This document shows, one piece after another, positions 1-8,349 of a DNA stretch of 64,000 nt. The position numbers were made by a program, and so were the translations under genes. Each line of letters starts with the position of its first letter. Position 1 is the first letter of the stretch. This DNA is from Propionibacteriales bacterium (GTDB lineage Bacteria; Actinomycetota; Actinomycetes; Propionibacteriales; Nocardioidaceae): positions 1-64,000 of the forward strand of contig JAPLCB010000002.1 in assembly GCA_026392455.1 (NCBI GenBank), in the 5' to 3' direction. The notes below the pieces were generated by a model. The model did no database searches, was not told the DNA's origin, and was given only the letters and a program-made list of their open reading frames with translations.

Positions 1-1
1 C

Positions 2-301
2 CTCAAGGAGCACCTCGAGCTCCGCGACCGGACGTGCGTGTTCCCGCACTGCGACAAACCCGCGAGGGGTTGCCAGAAGGACCACACCCACCCCTACGAC
101 CAAGGCGGACCGACCAGCAGCGAGAACCTCGGAAACCTCTGCCAGCACCACCACAACCTGAAGACCCACGTCGGTTGGACCTACACCCAGATCGACACCG
201 GGGTGTATCTCTGGCGGTCACCCCACGGCTACCAATTCCTCCGCGACCACCACGGCACCCACGACCTCACCCCCAGACCGGTTGACCCACCCGGCGGGTA
301 G
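2..301 (+). CDS. HNH endonuclease C-terminus (13E12/DUF222 type), 5' truncated by window edge
   Basis: The reading frame is open from the left edge and ends at TAG 299-301, so only the last 99 codons are seen. The fragment contains CVFPHCDKPARGCQKDH followed by HPYDQGG, then ENLGNLCQHHHNLK, the Cys/His pattern of the HNH nuclease domain that ends actinobacterial DUF222 / 13E12-repeat proteins. These are multicopy proteins of unclear biological role, often thought to be mobile-element associated. The N-terminal DUF222 part lies outside the window. A dispersed inverted repeat follows 16 bp after the stop, which fits an association of this family with repeats. The family call is fairly sure; activity is not established. 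Confidence 0.8.
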   Translation, partial: LKEHLELRDRTCVFPHCDKPARGCQKDHTHPYDQGGPTSSENLGNLCQHHHNLKTHVGWTYTQIDTGVYLWRSPHGYQFLRDHHGTHDLTPRPVDPPGG

Positions 302-317
302 ACCTCTGCCGTGACCA

Positions 318-412
318 GGGTTTCGAGGCTCGCTGCGCTCGCACCTCAACCAGCAAAACCGAGCCACTGCTGGTTGAGGTGCGGCCGCGCTAGCGGTCGC
401 CTCGAAACCCGG
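318..412. repeat. Inverted repeat, two arms of a dispersed intergenic element
   Basis: The left arm (318-355) and right arm (368-412) are inverted copies of each other: GCACCTCAACCAGCA at 341-355 pairs with TGCTGGTTGAGGTGC at 368-382, and the outer ends GGGTTTCGAGGC and GCCTCGAAACCC also pair. The middle of the right arm is diverged. A single-arm copy occurs at 61203-61243. It could fold as a long cruciform or hairpin and might act as a terminator for the HNH gene, but there is no T-run. Confidence 0.8.
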
Positions 413-548
413 TATGCCGCACACGCGCTAACGGTCGCCTCGTCGCCAGGCGGTCCCGCGCTCTGAACAGCTGCGGCGATCGACAGGAGCCCGTTCTAGG
501 TGTGACGTCCAGGTCAGAAGCCAACACGTTCAGATGTCGCAGCACACC

Positions 549-1394
549 TCAGTACCAGCGCTTCGAGGTCTCTTTACAGTCATCGACCGAGATCCTCTTC
601 CGGAAGAGCACAGAACCCGGCTTGGCGATCGACGGGTCTCCGCCGTAGGCGTAGAACCCGTAGCTGCAGTAGTCAGGGGCAAATCGCACCCGAACGTAGG
701 AGGACTGGACGAACATCGTGATCGGCGTCGATCGCACGGTCAGGGCCGAAGCGCCAAGACCTGCGAGATACTTGCCGGCCACCTTCAGCTCGTCACATCC
801 GTTGTCGAACGCCATGTTGTAGAGCTTCGCGTAGTAGCCGGCAATCGCGCCCGCCGAGGCCACGTAGACATTCTTCGACTGCTGCGCGACCTTGACGGCC
901 TTGTCGTAGATTGCCTTGAAGGCGGCGTCCTTCAAGCATCCCGCGCCACGGTTGGCGAGGAACTTGACGACAGCCTGAGCGTAGGCCGAGAGGTTGACGC
1001 GGTTCAGGGGGTAGTTGGCCTCCCAGTGCTCGCTCGGCAGATCGTTGAGGGGGACGCCGATGCTCATCGGCCCGGGACGACCGTTAGCGTCGACCGCCCG
1101 CACGCGAGTGAAGCCGGAGGCAACGAAAGACACCGTGTCGGCCGGGGTCACCGTCTTGACGACCACATAGCCGTTGTTAGTCAGTTTGAGGATCTGATAT
1201 TTGGCCACCCCTGCCCGCGCACCCAGACCGTGCACGTAAGTGGCCGACGAGTTCGTGTAGTAGCGAGGTGACGGCGCCGTCAGAGTTGCGGCGCTTGCAG
1301 TCGGCGAGATGACGAGTCCCGCGAGGACGATCGCCATAGAGACAAGCAGGGCAGCAATCTGAGATCGTCCGGTCGATCCACTGGGGTTTTGCAT
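549..1394 (-). CDS. Secreted protein of unknown function
   Basis: 281 aa. The start is ATG 1394, chosen because GAAGGAG lies 6 nt upstream; an in-frame start 63 nt earlier has no such signal. Residues 1 to about 36 form a Sec signal peptide: a short polar stretch, a hydrophobic core (AALLVSMAIVLAGLVI) and a TASA cleavage site before ATL. The mature part has four cysteines (GCLKD, NGCDE, DYCSY, DDCKE), enough for two disulfides, and a helical middle region rich in Ala and Lys. I recognise no family. It is monocistronic, with about 560 bp of non-coding DNA upstream. Confidence 0.7.
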   Translation of the reverse strand: MQNPSGSTGRSQIAALLVSMAIVLAGLVISPTASAATLTAPSPRYYTNSSATYVHGLGARAGVAKYQILKLTNNGYVVVKTVTPADTVSFVASGFTRVRAVDANGRPGPMSIGVPLNDLPSEHWEANYPLNRVNLSAYAQAVVKFLANRGAGCLKDAAFKAIYDKAVKVAQQSKNVYVASAGAIAGYYAKLYNMAFDNGCDELKVAGKYLAGLGASALTVRSTPITMFVQSSYVRVRFAPDYCSYGFYAYGGDPSIAKPGSVLFRKRISVDDCKETSKRWY

Positions 1395-1798
1395 GGAAGG
1401 CTCCTTCGTAGGCACGTGAAACGGAAAAGTCCCGAGCAGCTTGAATGTGCGGGTCAAGCCTCGGCCCCGGGCCCCGCCGGGTCGATCCTGTTGTTGATCA
1501 GGGTCGAGCGGTGCGGGCGGAACTTCCCGCCAGCCAGCGCTCGGCGGGCAACTCCGGCATTGGCTTGAAGCGTTCCCACCTTGTTTGCGGCAGTTTGAGA
1601 CCGGCGCGCGGCTTCAGTTGCGGCTTCGGGGTCTTGCGGTCAGCAAGACTCAAGGACGGCCTGCCACGGTCGGAGAAGGGCAGAGTCCGCACGGGTGATC
1701 AAGACCCGCGAGAATGCGCCTGAAGACCGCTTCGCGGAAGCTCTCGGAATCTCCAGTTGGCAAACGCTGAGCAAGACGCCCTCGAACAGCAGCATGCA
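1395..1798. other. Intergenic stretch without a recognisable gene
   Basis: About 400 bp between the secreted protein and the hairpins behind tRNA-Arg. Open frames here (for example 1498-1692 on the minus strand) have no codon bias, ribosome binding site or family signature. Base composition is less GC-biased than in the neighbouring genes. Because it sits on the 3' side of a tRNA gene it could be the remnant of an integrated element, but I see no integrase piece and no copy of the tRNA end. Confidence 0.4.
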
Positions 1799-1838
1799 AA
1801 AGGGCTCGTGATCAGCATCGCTGCTGGTCACCGGCCCT
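1799..1838 (-). terminator. Candidate rho-independent terminator
   Basis: An imperfect inverted repeat of about 18 bp with a TCGC loop (AAGGGC-TC-GTGA-T-CAGCA against TGCTG-G-TCAC-CG-GCCCTT). Read on the minus strand the stem ends in GAGCCC followed by TTTT, the layout of an intrinsic terminator. It would be a second stop for transcripts leaving tRNA-Arg or for an unseen small transcript between 1839 and 1899. Confidence 0.5.
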
Positions 1839-1899
1839 TCCCGTTTGCGCGGCTGTGCCCCTCGCTGCGCTCGTCGGCACCCGCTTTCTCGCCGTGAAT

Positions 1900-1940
1900 G
1901 AGCAAGACCCCCGAGATGAAGCGTTTCGGGGGTCTTGCTC
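1900..1940 (-). terminator. Terminator hairpin behind tRNA-Arg
   Basis: A perfect 15-bp stem (GAGCAAGACCCCCGA, 1900-1914, against 1926-1940) with an 11-nt loop, 14 nt past the tRNA 3' end. The T-run is weak on both strands, but the stem is strong and correctly placed. Confidence 0.75.
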
Positions 1941-1954
1941 AATCAGACTCGCTG

Positions 1955-2027
1955 CGCGGCTGTAGGGATTCGAACCCCAAACCTTCTGATCCGTAGTCAG
2001 ATGCTCTATCCGTTGAGCTACAGCCGC
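1955..2027 (-). tRNA. tRNA-Arg (anticodon ACG)
   Basis: 73 nt. The acceptor stem GCGGCTG (2027-2021) pairs with CAGCCGC (1962-1956); the discriminator is G at 1955. The anticodon loop reads CTACGGA, giving ACG. The T arm carries GTTCGAATC and the D arm AGCTCAACGGATAGAGCA. CCA is not encoded. ACG (wobble A to inosine) reads the CGN codons that dominate this genome. Confidence 0.95.
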
Positions 2028-2057
2028 TCGCTGCCAGAGTGACCAGGCAACCCGCAT

Positions 2058-2086
2058 ATGTTAGCGGAGGTCGAACCCTGGTCGAA
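2058..2086 (-). promoter_or_regulatory. Promoter of tRNA-Arg
   Basis: On the minus strand TTCGAC (2086-2081) is followed by a 17-nt spacer and TAACAT (2063-2058), a good sigma-A-type -35/-10 pair. The -10 ends 31 bp before the mature tRNA 5' end, leaving room for a short 5' leader. Confidence 0.6.
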
Positions 2087-2322
2087 ATCGAGGGCACCCG
2101 CGTGACGCCCCTCACGAGTGGATCGATCCAATAGGTAGCCCTGAGTCCCTGACCTAAATTCGTTTGATCCTCCTGGCCGTCGGCACTCCCCTCGGTCGGA
2201 GGACCTCAGGATCGCCTGCAGCGTCGCGGTGATCGCAACATCCGACTTTCAAGATCCGTCGATGCGCTCGACGGCCGGCACTGGCCTTCCCGGCTCGTGT
2301 CGCGATCGAAAGGAACACCCGT
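2087..2322. other. Intergenic region upstream of pckG
   Basis: About 236 bp holding the control region of pckG. TAAATT at 2155-2160 is a possible -10 box but I see no convincing -35. The leader would then be about 155 nt long. No riboswitch-like structure is recognised. Confidence 0.4.
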
Positions 2323-4137
2323 ATGACTGCCGAAATCCTGACCACCGCCCCCACCAGCCGCGAGGACATCCTCGCCTGGGTCGCCGAAGTCGCCGAGCTC
2401 ACCCAGCCCGACTCGATCCACTGGTGCACCGGCTCCGACGAGGAGTGGACCGAGCTGACCGACTTCCTGGTCGGCACCGGAACGTTCATCAAGCTGGACG
2501 AGAACAAGAAGCCGAACTCGTACTACGCCGCCTCCGACCCCACCGACGTGGCGCGTGTCGAGGACAAGACGTTCATCTGCTCGGTGGACGAGAAGGACTG
2601 CGGGCCCACCAACAACTGGATGGACCCCAACGAGATGAAGACCCTCATGCGCGGCCTGTACGCCGGCTGCATGAAGGGCCGCACCATGTACGTGATCCCG
2701 TTCGTGATGGGCCACCTCGAGGCCGCCAACCCGATGTTCGGCATCGAGATCACCGACTCCGCCTACGTCGTGGCGTCGATGAAGGTGATGGCACGGATGG
2801 GCACGAACGTGCTCCGCAAGCTCGAGGAGACCGGAGCCCCGTACGTACCGGCGCTGCACTCGGTCGGTCACCCGCTCGCCGAGGGCCAGGCCGACGTCGC
2901 CTGGCCGTGCAACGACACCAAGTACATCGTCCAGTTCCCCGAGGAGCGGATGATCTGGAGCTTCGGGTCCGGGTACGGCGGCAACGCCCTGCTCGGCAAG
3001 AAGTGCTACGCGCTGCGGATCGCCTCGGTGATGGCGCGCGACGAGGGCTGGATGGCCGAGCACATGCTCATCCTCAAGCTCACCTCCCCGCAGAACGTCA
3101 CCAAGTACGTCGCCGCCGCGTTCCCCAGCGCCTGCGGCAAGACCAACCTGGCGATGCTGCAGCCGACCATCCCCGGCTGGAAGGTCGAGGCCATCGGCGA
3201 CGACATCGCCTGGATGCGGATCGGCGACGACGGCCGCCTGTGGGCGGTCAACCCCGAGTTCGGCTTCTTCGGGGTCGCGCCGGGCACCAACGAGCACACC
3301 AACCCGAACGCGATGAAGACCATCAACAAGGGCAACTCGGTCTTCACCAACGTCGCGCTCACCGAGGACGGTGACGTCTGGTGGGAGGGCCTGGAGAACC
3401 CGCCGGCAAAGGCCACCTCCTGGAAGGGCGAGCCGTGGACCCCCGACAGCGACGAGCTGTCGAGTCACCCCAACAGCCGCTACTGCACCCCGATCAAGCA
3501 GTGCGACATGCTCGCCGCCGAGTACGACGACCCGCGCGGTGTCCCGATCGACGCGATCCTCTTCGGCGGTCGCCGCAAGACCACGATCCCGCTGGTCTCC
3601 GAGGCCCGCGACTGGACCCACGGCACCTTCCTCGGCGCGACGCTGTCGAGCGAGACCACCGCTGCCGCGGTCGGCCAGGTCGGCGTGGTCCGCCGCGACC
3701 CGATGGCGATGATCCCGTTCATCGGCTACAACGCCGGTGATTACTTCAACCACTGGATCACCATGGGCAAGGACAACGACGCGTCCAAGATGCCCAAGAT
3801 CTTCTACGTGAACTGGTTCCGCCTCGACGAGAACGGCGACTTCCTGTGGCCCGGGTTCGGCGAGAACAGCCGCGTCCTGAAGTGGATCATCGAGCGCATC
3901 GACGGCCAGGTCGCTGCGGTCGAGACCCCGATCGGCTACGTGCCGGCCCCCGGCTCGTTCGACCTCGACGGTCTCGACATGACCGAGGCGCAGCTCACCG
4001 CGGCGCTGAAGGTCGACGTCGAGGAGTGGAAGGCCGAGATCCCGCAGATCACCGAGTGGTTCGAGAAGTTCGGCGACGACCTGCCGAGCGTGCTCTGGAC
4101 CGAGCTCGACGGGCTCAAGGCGCGACTGGGTCTGTAA
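2323..4137 (+). CDS. pckG: Phosphoenolpyruvate carboxykinase (GTP)
   Basis: 604 aa, normal for the GTP-dependent family. It interconverts oxaloacetate + GTP with PEP + GDP + CO2 in the cytosol, the first step of gluconeogenesis or an anaplerotic reaction. The start ATG 2323 has AAAGGA 9 nt upstream. The kinase-1 P-loop is [12 protein letters not shown], with the family's hyper-reactive cysteine at C271 and P-loop lysine K273. The kinase-2 metal/nucleotide motif GDDIAWM is at 292-298. [10 protein letters not shown] and the C-terminal [19 protein letters not shown] block are also typical. The gene stands alone and ends in a strong terminator. Confidence 0.98.
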   Translation: MTAEILTTAPTSREDILAWVAEVAELTQPDSIHWCTGSDEEWTELTDFLVGTGTFIKLDENKKPNSYYAASDPTDVARVEDKTFICSVDEKDCGPTNNWMDPNEMKTLMRGLYAGCMKGRTMYVIPFVMGHLEAANPMFGIEITDSAYVVASMKVMARMGTNVLRKLEETGAPYVPALHSVGHPLAEGQADVAWPCNDTKYIVQFPEERMIWSFGSGYGGNALLGKKCYALRIASVMARDEGWMAEHMLILKLTSPQNVTKYVAAAFPSACGKTNLAMLQPTIPGWKVEAIGDDIAWMRIGDDGRLWAVNPEFGFFGVAPGTNEHTNPNAMKTINKGNSVFTNVALTEDGDVWWEGLENPPAKATSWKGEPWTPDSDELSSHPNSRYCTPIKQCDMLAAEYDDPRGVPIDAILFGGRRKTTIPLVSEARDWTHGTFLGATLSSETTAAAVGQVGVVRRDPMAMIPFIGYNAGDYFNHWITMGKDNDASKMPKIFYVNWFRLDENGDFLWPGFGENSRVLKWIIERIDGQVAAVETPIGYVPAPGSFDLDGLDMTEAQLTAALKVDVEEWKAEIPQITEWFEKFGDDLPSVLWTELDGLKARLGL

Positions 4138-4151
4138 GCAGGTTCGATCGA

Positions 4152-4190
4152 CAGCAAGGGCCGAATCCGTCACGGATTCGGCCCTTGCTG
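4152..4190. terminator. Bidirectional terminator between pckG and the secreted-protein gene
   Basis: A near-perfect 19-bp stem (CAGCAAGGGCCGAATCCGT against its complement, 4172-4190) starts 14 bp after the pckG stop. It lies 6 bp from the stop codon of the convergent gene at 4197, so it can serve both transcripts. Confidence 0.85.
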
Positions 4191-4196
4191 TTGCCG

Positions 4197-5930
4197 TCAG
4201 TTCGGCAGGCCCAGGACGTGCCGAAGCAGGTCCGTGGGTTCGGACGGGAACCTCCCCAGCAGCGGCTCGATCGGTCCGGGCTTCTCGCAGACCTGGCCCA
4301 CGGCACACTGCCGGAACCGGGTGATCCCGCCGAAGGTTCCGGTCCAGATCGTCTGGTCGGGTCCGATCGTGGCTCCGGCGTACGTGCTGTTGGAGGTCGG
4401 GAGCGCCGTCGTGGGGACCGACAGCGTCAGCCGTCCCGTGGCGAGGTCCAGCCCGTCGAGACTCCAGACTCCGCCGTGGACCCCGATCCCGTAGACCATC
4501 TTGGAGGCCGTGCTCAGGGTCGGGATGCCGTTCGGGATCGAGGCGGTCGGATTGGCCCACACCACGTCGCAGCGTCGGGTCACCGGGTTCCAGTCGACCC
4601 GCTCCACCCCCTTCGGCGCGTTGAGCGGGAGCCCCGAAACCAGCGCCGTGTAGATCGAGAGCTGACCGGGCAGCTGACTGAGGACCTCGTCGAACCCCTG
4701 CAGGTTGTTGACCACGACCGCTGTCTTCCCGCGCACCACGACGGACTGCTCGCTGAGCGATTCGGTACCCGGCTCGTTGCCGAACACCAGCGGCACCTCG
4801 CACGCGATCCGCCGGTCGGCGCCGGGCCGGACCGGGGTCCAGCCCGTCGGAATCTTGTCGCGCCACATCAGGACCAGGTTCATCGTCCTGGCACCGTCGG
4901 TGATCACCACGAACCTGTCGTCCTGGCGTACCCCCATCAGGGTCGGGGTCGACCCCGAGCCGCCGCTGATCCGCCCGCTGCCGGTCAGCCCGGCGCCCGC
5001 GTAGCCGGAGCGCCAGACCGGGGTCGGTCCGTCGACGCCGTCAGCGAACCGGTACATCGCGTGGCTGGTGACGACGTAGATGCCGTTGTTCTCGTCGACC
5101 GCGATCGAGTTGGAGACGTCCTCGATCCCCCCGGCGCCACCCGCGCAGTCGGACCCGTTGATCGAGTAGGTCCGCAGGTGGGCAGCATCCATCAGGGCCG
5201 GGTCCCGGGGCAGGGTGCCGACGACACCGTGCTGGGTGGCGAAGGCGATCCGACCGGTGTAGGTCATCGCGATCCCCACCACCTTGTCGTCGCCGCACAA
5301 GGCCTCGGGCGGCAACGTGAATTCCTTGAGCAGGGCGATGGCTGACCGGCGCTGACCAGGAACGGCATCACCGAAGACCTGCAGGGTCGTCCCGGCCGGC
5401 ACGAAGACACGGTTCTGGGAGTCGACCAGGTTGTAGGCACCCGAGACCCCCGGCTGGACCGGCGGCGCCCCGGCCTCGAGTTGCGGGATGTACTTGTCGA
5501 TCACGGTGACGGTCTCCGGGTCCACCTTGATCACCTCGCCGGTGACCCCCACCGTCGAGGCCCAGATCACCCGCTTGCCGTCGGGATAGGTCGGTGAGAA
5601 GGACAGGACGACCGGCACCGCCCCTACGGCAGCGTGCGCCACTCCGACCCGGTCCGCCGGCCCGGTGGGACCGGGGAACGGCGATGAGTCCTGGGCGTAG
5701 GGGTTGCGGTGCGAGCCGGTCCACGGCGAGTCGGCGAGGTACGGGTTGCAGGGCGGCTCGTCCGGGTTCGCGGCCACCACTGCGGCACAGCTCTGCGCCG
5801 TCGGCTCAGCGGCCTGGGCGCCGCTGACGTACGAGGCGAGCAGCGGGGCGGGGGCCGCCAGCAGGGCGGCCGCGAGCACCAGACTGGTACGGCGGGACCG
5901 CACTGCTCGGCGTTGCTCTGACAGGGTCAT
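4197..5930 (-). CDS. Secreted protein, probably beta-propeller-like, last gene of the oxidation operon
   Basis: 577 aa. The start ATG 5930 is preceded by AGAAGGAG and overlaps the TGA of the hydrolase gene (ATGA), so translation is coupled. Residues 1 to about 41 are a signal peptide (RRTSLVLAAALLAAPAPLLA ... AQAAE). The mature part has repeated motifs of the type GIYVVTSHAMYRF, GVWSLDGLDLATG and TIWTGTFGGITRF, which suggest a seven-bladed-propeller or PQQ/SMP-30-like fold, plus several Cys pairs. No catalytic motif is recognised. Its place at the end of an intracellular oxidation cassette suggests a role in substrate binding or surface delivery; that is inference. Confidence 0.65.
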   Translation of the reverse strand: MTLSEQRRAVRSRRTSLVLAAALLAAPAPLLASYVSGAQAAEPTAQSCAAVVAANPDEPPCNPYLADSPWTGSHRNPYAQDSSPFPGPTGPADRVGVAHAAVGAVPVVLSFSPTYPDGKRVIWASTVGVTGEVIKVDPETVTVIDKYIPQLEAGAPPVQPGVSGAYNLVDSQNRVFVPAGTTLQVFGDAVPGQRRSAIALLKEFTLPPEALCGDDKVVGIAMTYTGRIAFATQHGVVGTLPRDPALMDAAHLRTYSINGSDCAGGAGGIEDVSNSIAVDENNGIYVVTSHAMYRFADGVDGPTPVWRSGYAGAGLTGSGRISGGSGSTPTLMGVRQDDRFVVITDGARTMNLVLMWRDKIPTGWTPVRPGADRRIACEVPLVFGNEPGTESLSEQSVVVRGKTAVVVNNLQGFDEVLSQLPGQLSIYTALVSGLPLNAPKGVERVDWNPVTRRCDVVWANPTASIPNGIPTLSTASKMVYGIGVHGGVWSLDGLDLATGRLTLSVPTTALPTSNSTYAGATIGPDQTIWTGTFGGITRFRQCAVGQVCEKPGPIEPLLGRFPSEPTDLLRHVLGLPN

Positions 5931-6829
5931 CTCGGGCTCCTTCTGGTCCACGGCGAGCCGTGCTGATCGGTGGGGCTGGACGCGTTCGGGGGCGTTGCGC
6001 GGCGCTCGTGGTCCTCGAGCCGGGAGAGCACCAGCCGGGGCGCCGTGAGCTGCGGGCAGTGCGCGCTGTCGTCGATCACCATCGTGGCGTCACCGTCGTA
6101 CCGGCTGACGCCGGCCACCGGGCAGATCCGGTCCCGGCGGCCTGACCACACGGTGACCGGTACCCCGAACTCGCGCAGGGTCGCGGCGTCGGTGTCCATC
6201 AGGGCTGGCAGCACCCGACGGCTCAGGGCGACCTGATGGCGCAGCCGTCGGCGGCCCAGGTGCTGGGTGTAGCCGCGGCGCTCCGCGTCGGCCACCGGGC
6301 CGTCGGCGCACTGCCGCAGGTAGAGCCGTCCGACCAGCGCGCCGAGGGCCGCGTCCGGGAACGGCAGGCGCAGGAGCAGGTCGATGGCTCCCGCAACCCG
6401 CGGCAGGGCCCGCAGCCCGATGTGGACGGCGTCGCCGGGAGGCGCGATCGCCAGGACGCCGACCAGCCCCGGGACCGGGACCGCAGCACAGTGCAGGGCC
6501 AGGAGCGCGCCCAGGCTGTTGCCGACGATGACCGTCCCGTCGCCGTTGTTCGCCCGGTCGACCGCGGCCGCGGCGAAGTCGGTGAACGCGCTCGGCGACC
6601 AGGGCCGGACCACGTCGTCGGCACGACCGTGCCCCGGGAGGTCGAACGCCACGGCCCGCCGTCCCTGCGCGGCGAGCAGGCCGAGGACGCCGCGCCAGGT
6701 GTCGGCCGAGTCGGAGTAGCCGTGCAGCAACAGCACGGTCGGCCCCTCGCCATCCACCTGGAGGAACCGGGTGCAGGATCCAGCGATCGTCGTCGTACCG
6801 GACCTGATCCCCGCGGTGGCAGCCGTCAT
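5927..6829 (-). CDS. Alpha/beta hydrolase (putative esterase)
   Basis: 300 aa. The start ATG 6829 overlaps the monooxygenase stop (ATGA). The fold signature is clear: LLLHGYSDS (oxyanion region, about 33-41), nucleophile elbow VGNSLGAL with S105, acid D233 in SGRRDRICP, and H257 in DSAHCPQL. It directly follows a Baeyer-Villiger monooxygenase, so hydrolysis of the ester that enzyme makes is the natural role. The mycobacterial mymA operon has the same neighbour (LipR). Specific substrate unknown. Confidence 0.88.
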   Translation of the reverse strand: MTAATAGIRSGTTTIAGSCTRFLQVDGEGPTVLLLHGYSDSADTWRGVLGLLAAQGRRAVAFDLPGHGRADDVVRPWSPSAFTDFAAAAVDRANNGDGTVIVGNSLGALLALHCAAVPVPGLVGVLAIAPPGDAVHIGLRALPRVAGAIDLLLRLPFPDAALGALVGRLYLRQCADGPVADAERRGYTQHLGRRRLRHQVALSRRVLPALMDTDAATLREFGVPVTVWSGRRDRICPVAGVSRYDGDATMVIDDSAHCPQLTAPRLVLSRLEDHERRATPPNASSPTDQHGSPWTRRSPR

Positions 6830-8349
6830 CGCCGGGCACCCACCGCGGCGCCGGTGAACTGGTAGTCGTCCAGGTCGAAGGTGCGGCTCTCCCTCGCCGC
6901 ACCCCAGGTGGTCGAGCGGCGCAGCGCGACATCTCCGTGCTGGTCGAAGTAGTAGCTGTTGGCCCTCGAGCACGAGTCCTGCCAGAAGACCTGGGTCGGA
7001 CGTCGCCGCATCATCTCGGCGAAGTACCGGTCGTTGGCTGCCGCTGTCACCTCCACCCGGTCGGCACCGACCTCCCGCGCCCTGGTCAGGCACCGGACGA
7101 TGTGGTGGGTCTGGGCCTCGATCAGCGCGAAGTACGAAGCGCCGTTGTACCCGTACGGACCGAAGACCGTGAAGAAGTTCGGGAACCCGGGAACCGAAAC
7201 CCCCTGGTACGCCTGCGCCCGGTTGCGGTCCCAGAACTCTCCCAGGGTCTCGCCGGACTCCCCCACCAGATCGTAGGTGGGGATGTTGTCCGACTCGACT
7301 CCCTTGAACCCGGTCGCGAGGACGAGCACGTCGAGCGGGTGCTCGACCCCGTCACGGGTCCTGATCCCGGTGGGCGTGATCTCGTCGATCGCCTCCGTCT
7401 CCAGGTGCACGTTCTCCCGGTTGAACGTCGCCAGGTACCCGTTGTGGAAGCTCGGGCGCTTGCAGCCCACGCCGTACGCCGGGGTCAGCTTCGCCCGGGT
7501 CTCCGGATCACGCACCTGGCTGCTCAACCAGGCCTTGGCCACCGACTCCATCCTCCCGGCCAGCGGGAAGCGGGTGTGGAAGTGCGCCGCCAGCGGGAAG
7601 GTGACCTCGACGAACGCCTGCCCGAGCAGCCGGCCTGCTGACCTGCCCGCCGAGGTGCGCAGGGCCCGACGAGCGGCACCGGACAGCCGCACGTCTGCCT
7701 TGGGGAAGCACCAGATCGGCGTCCGCTGGAAGACGGTGAGAGCGGCGACCTGCGGCGCGATCTCCGGGACCAGCTGGACGGCCGAGGCACCGGTGCCGAT
7801 CACCCCGACCTTCTGGCCGACGAGATCGACACCGTGGTCCCAGCGAGCCGTGTGCAGGGTCCTGCCGGCGAAGGACTCCACCCCGGGGATGTTCGGCAGG
7901 TTGGGCGTCGTCAGGACGCCGGAGCCGTTGATCAGGAACCGGGCCCGAACCACCGCACCCCCGGCCGTCGTGAGGATCCAACGGTTGTCCTCGGCGGACC
8001 AGGCGGCGCGCTCGACCCGGGTGGAGAACCGGATCCGGTCACGCAGACCGTAGGCGTCGGCACAGTCCTCGGCGTACCGCTTGAGCTCGCGCCCCGGCGC
8101 ATAGGTCCGGGACCAGTCGGCGCGCTGGGCGAAGGAGAACTGGTAGCTGAAGGACGGGATGTCGACAGCGACGCCCGGGTAGGTGTTCCAGTGCCAGGTG
8201 CCGCCGACCCCGTCGCCGTCCTCCAGGATCACCCAGTCGCGCAGGCCCACCCGGTCCAGGGCGATCCCGGTGCCGAGTCCGGAGAAACCGGCACCGACGA
8301 TCGCCACCTCCACCTCGCGCAGGTCGGCGCTGCTCACCGCCGCGCTCAC
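6826..8349 (-). CDS. Flavin monooxygenase, Baeyer-Villiger type
   Basis: 507 aa. It starts at GTG 8349, overlapping the SDR stop (GTGA). The FAD Rossmann motif GAGFSG is at 19-24. The Baeyer-Villiger fingerprint FxGxxxHTxxW[PD] is present as FAGRTLHTARWD from F160, and the NADPH motif GTGASA is at 185-190. Such enzymes insert oxygen next to a carbonyl to give an ester, using NADPH and O2. It resembles mycobacterial MymA/EthA-type proteins in overall layout. It lies between an SDR, which could supply the ketone, and an alpha/beta hydrolase, which could cleave the ester. Confidence 0.92.
   Translation of the reverse strand: MSAAVSSADLREVEVAIVGAGFSGLGTGIALDRVGLRDWVILEDGDGVGGTWHWNTYPGVAVDIPSFSYQFSFAQRADWSRTYAPGRELKRYAEDCADAYGLRDRIRFSTRVERAAWSAEDNRWILTTAGGAVVRARFLINGSGVLTTPNLPNIPGVESFAGRTLHTARWDHGVDLVGQKVGVIGTGASAVQLVPEIAPQVAALTVFQRTPIWCFPKADVRLSGAARRALRTSAGRSAGRLLGQAFVEVTFPLAAHFHTRFPLAGRMESVAKAWLSSQVRDPETRAKLTPAYGVGCKRPSFHNGYLATFNRENVHLETEAIDEITPTGIRTRDGVEHPLDVLVLATGFKGVESDNIPTYDLVGESGETLGEFWDRNRAQAYQGVSVPGFPNFFTVFGPYGYNGASYFALIEAQTHHIVRCLTRAREVGADRVEVTAAANDRYFAEMMRRRPTQVFWQDSCSRANSYYFDQHGDVALRRSTTWGAARESRTFDLDDYQFTGAAVGARR

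Noticed and set aside
1640-1942. 100-codon minus-strand frame near tRNA-Arg
   Set aside because: It runs through the terminator hairpin, has no ribosome binding site or TAnnnT box and no recognisable domain.
2206-4866. Very long minus-strand open frame (886 codons) across pckG
   Set aside because: It is antisense to the clearly functional pckG and the secreted-protein gene; its composition (Arg/Asp/Val-rich, low complexity) is that of a high-GC shadow frame.
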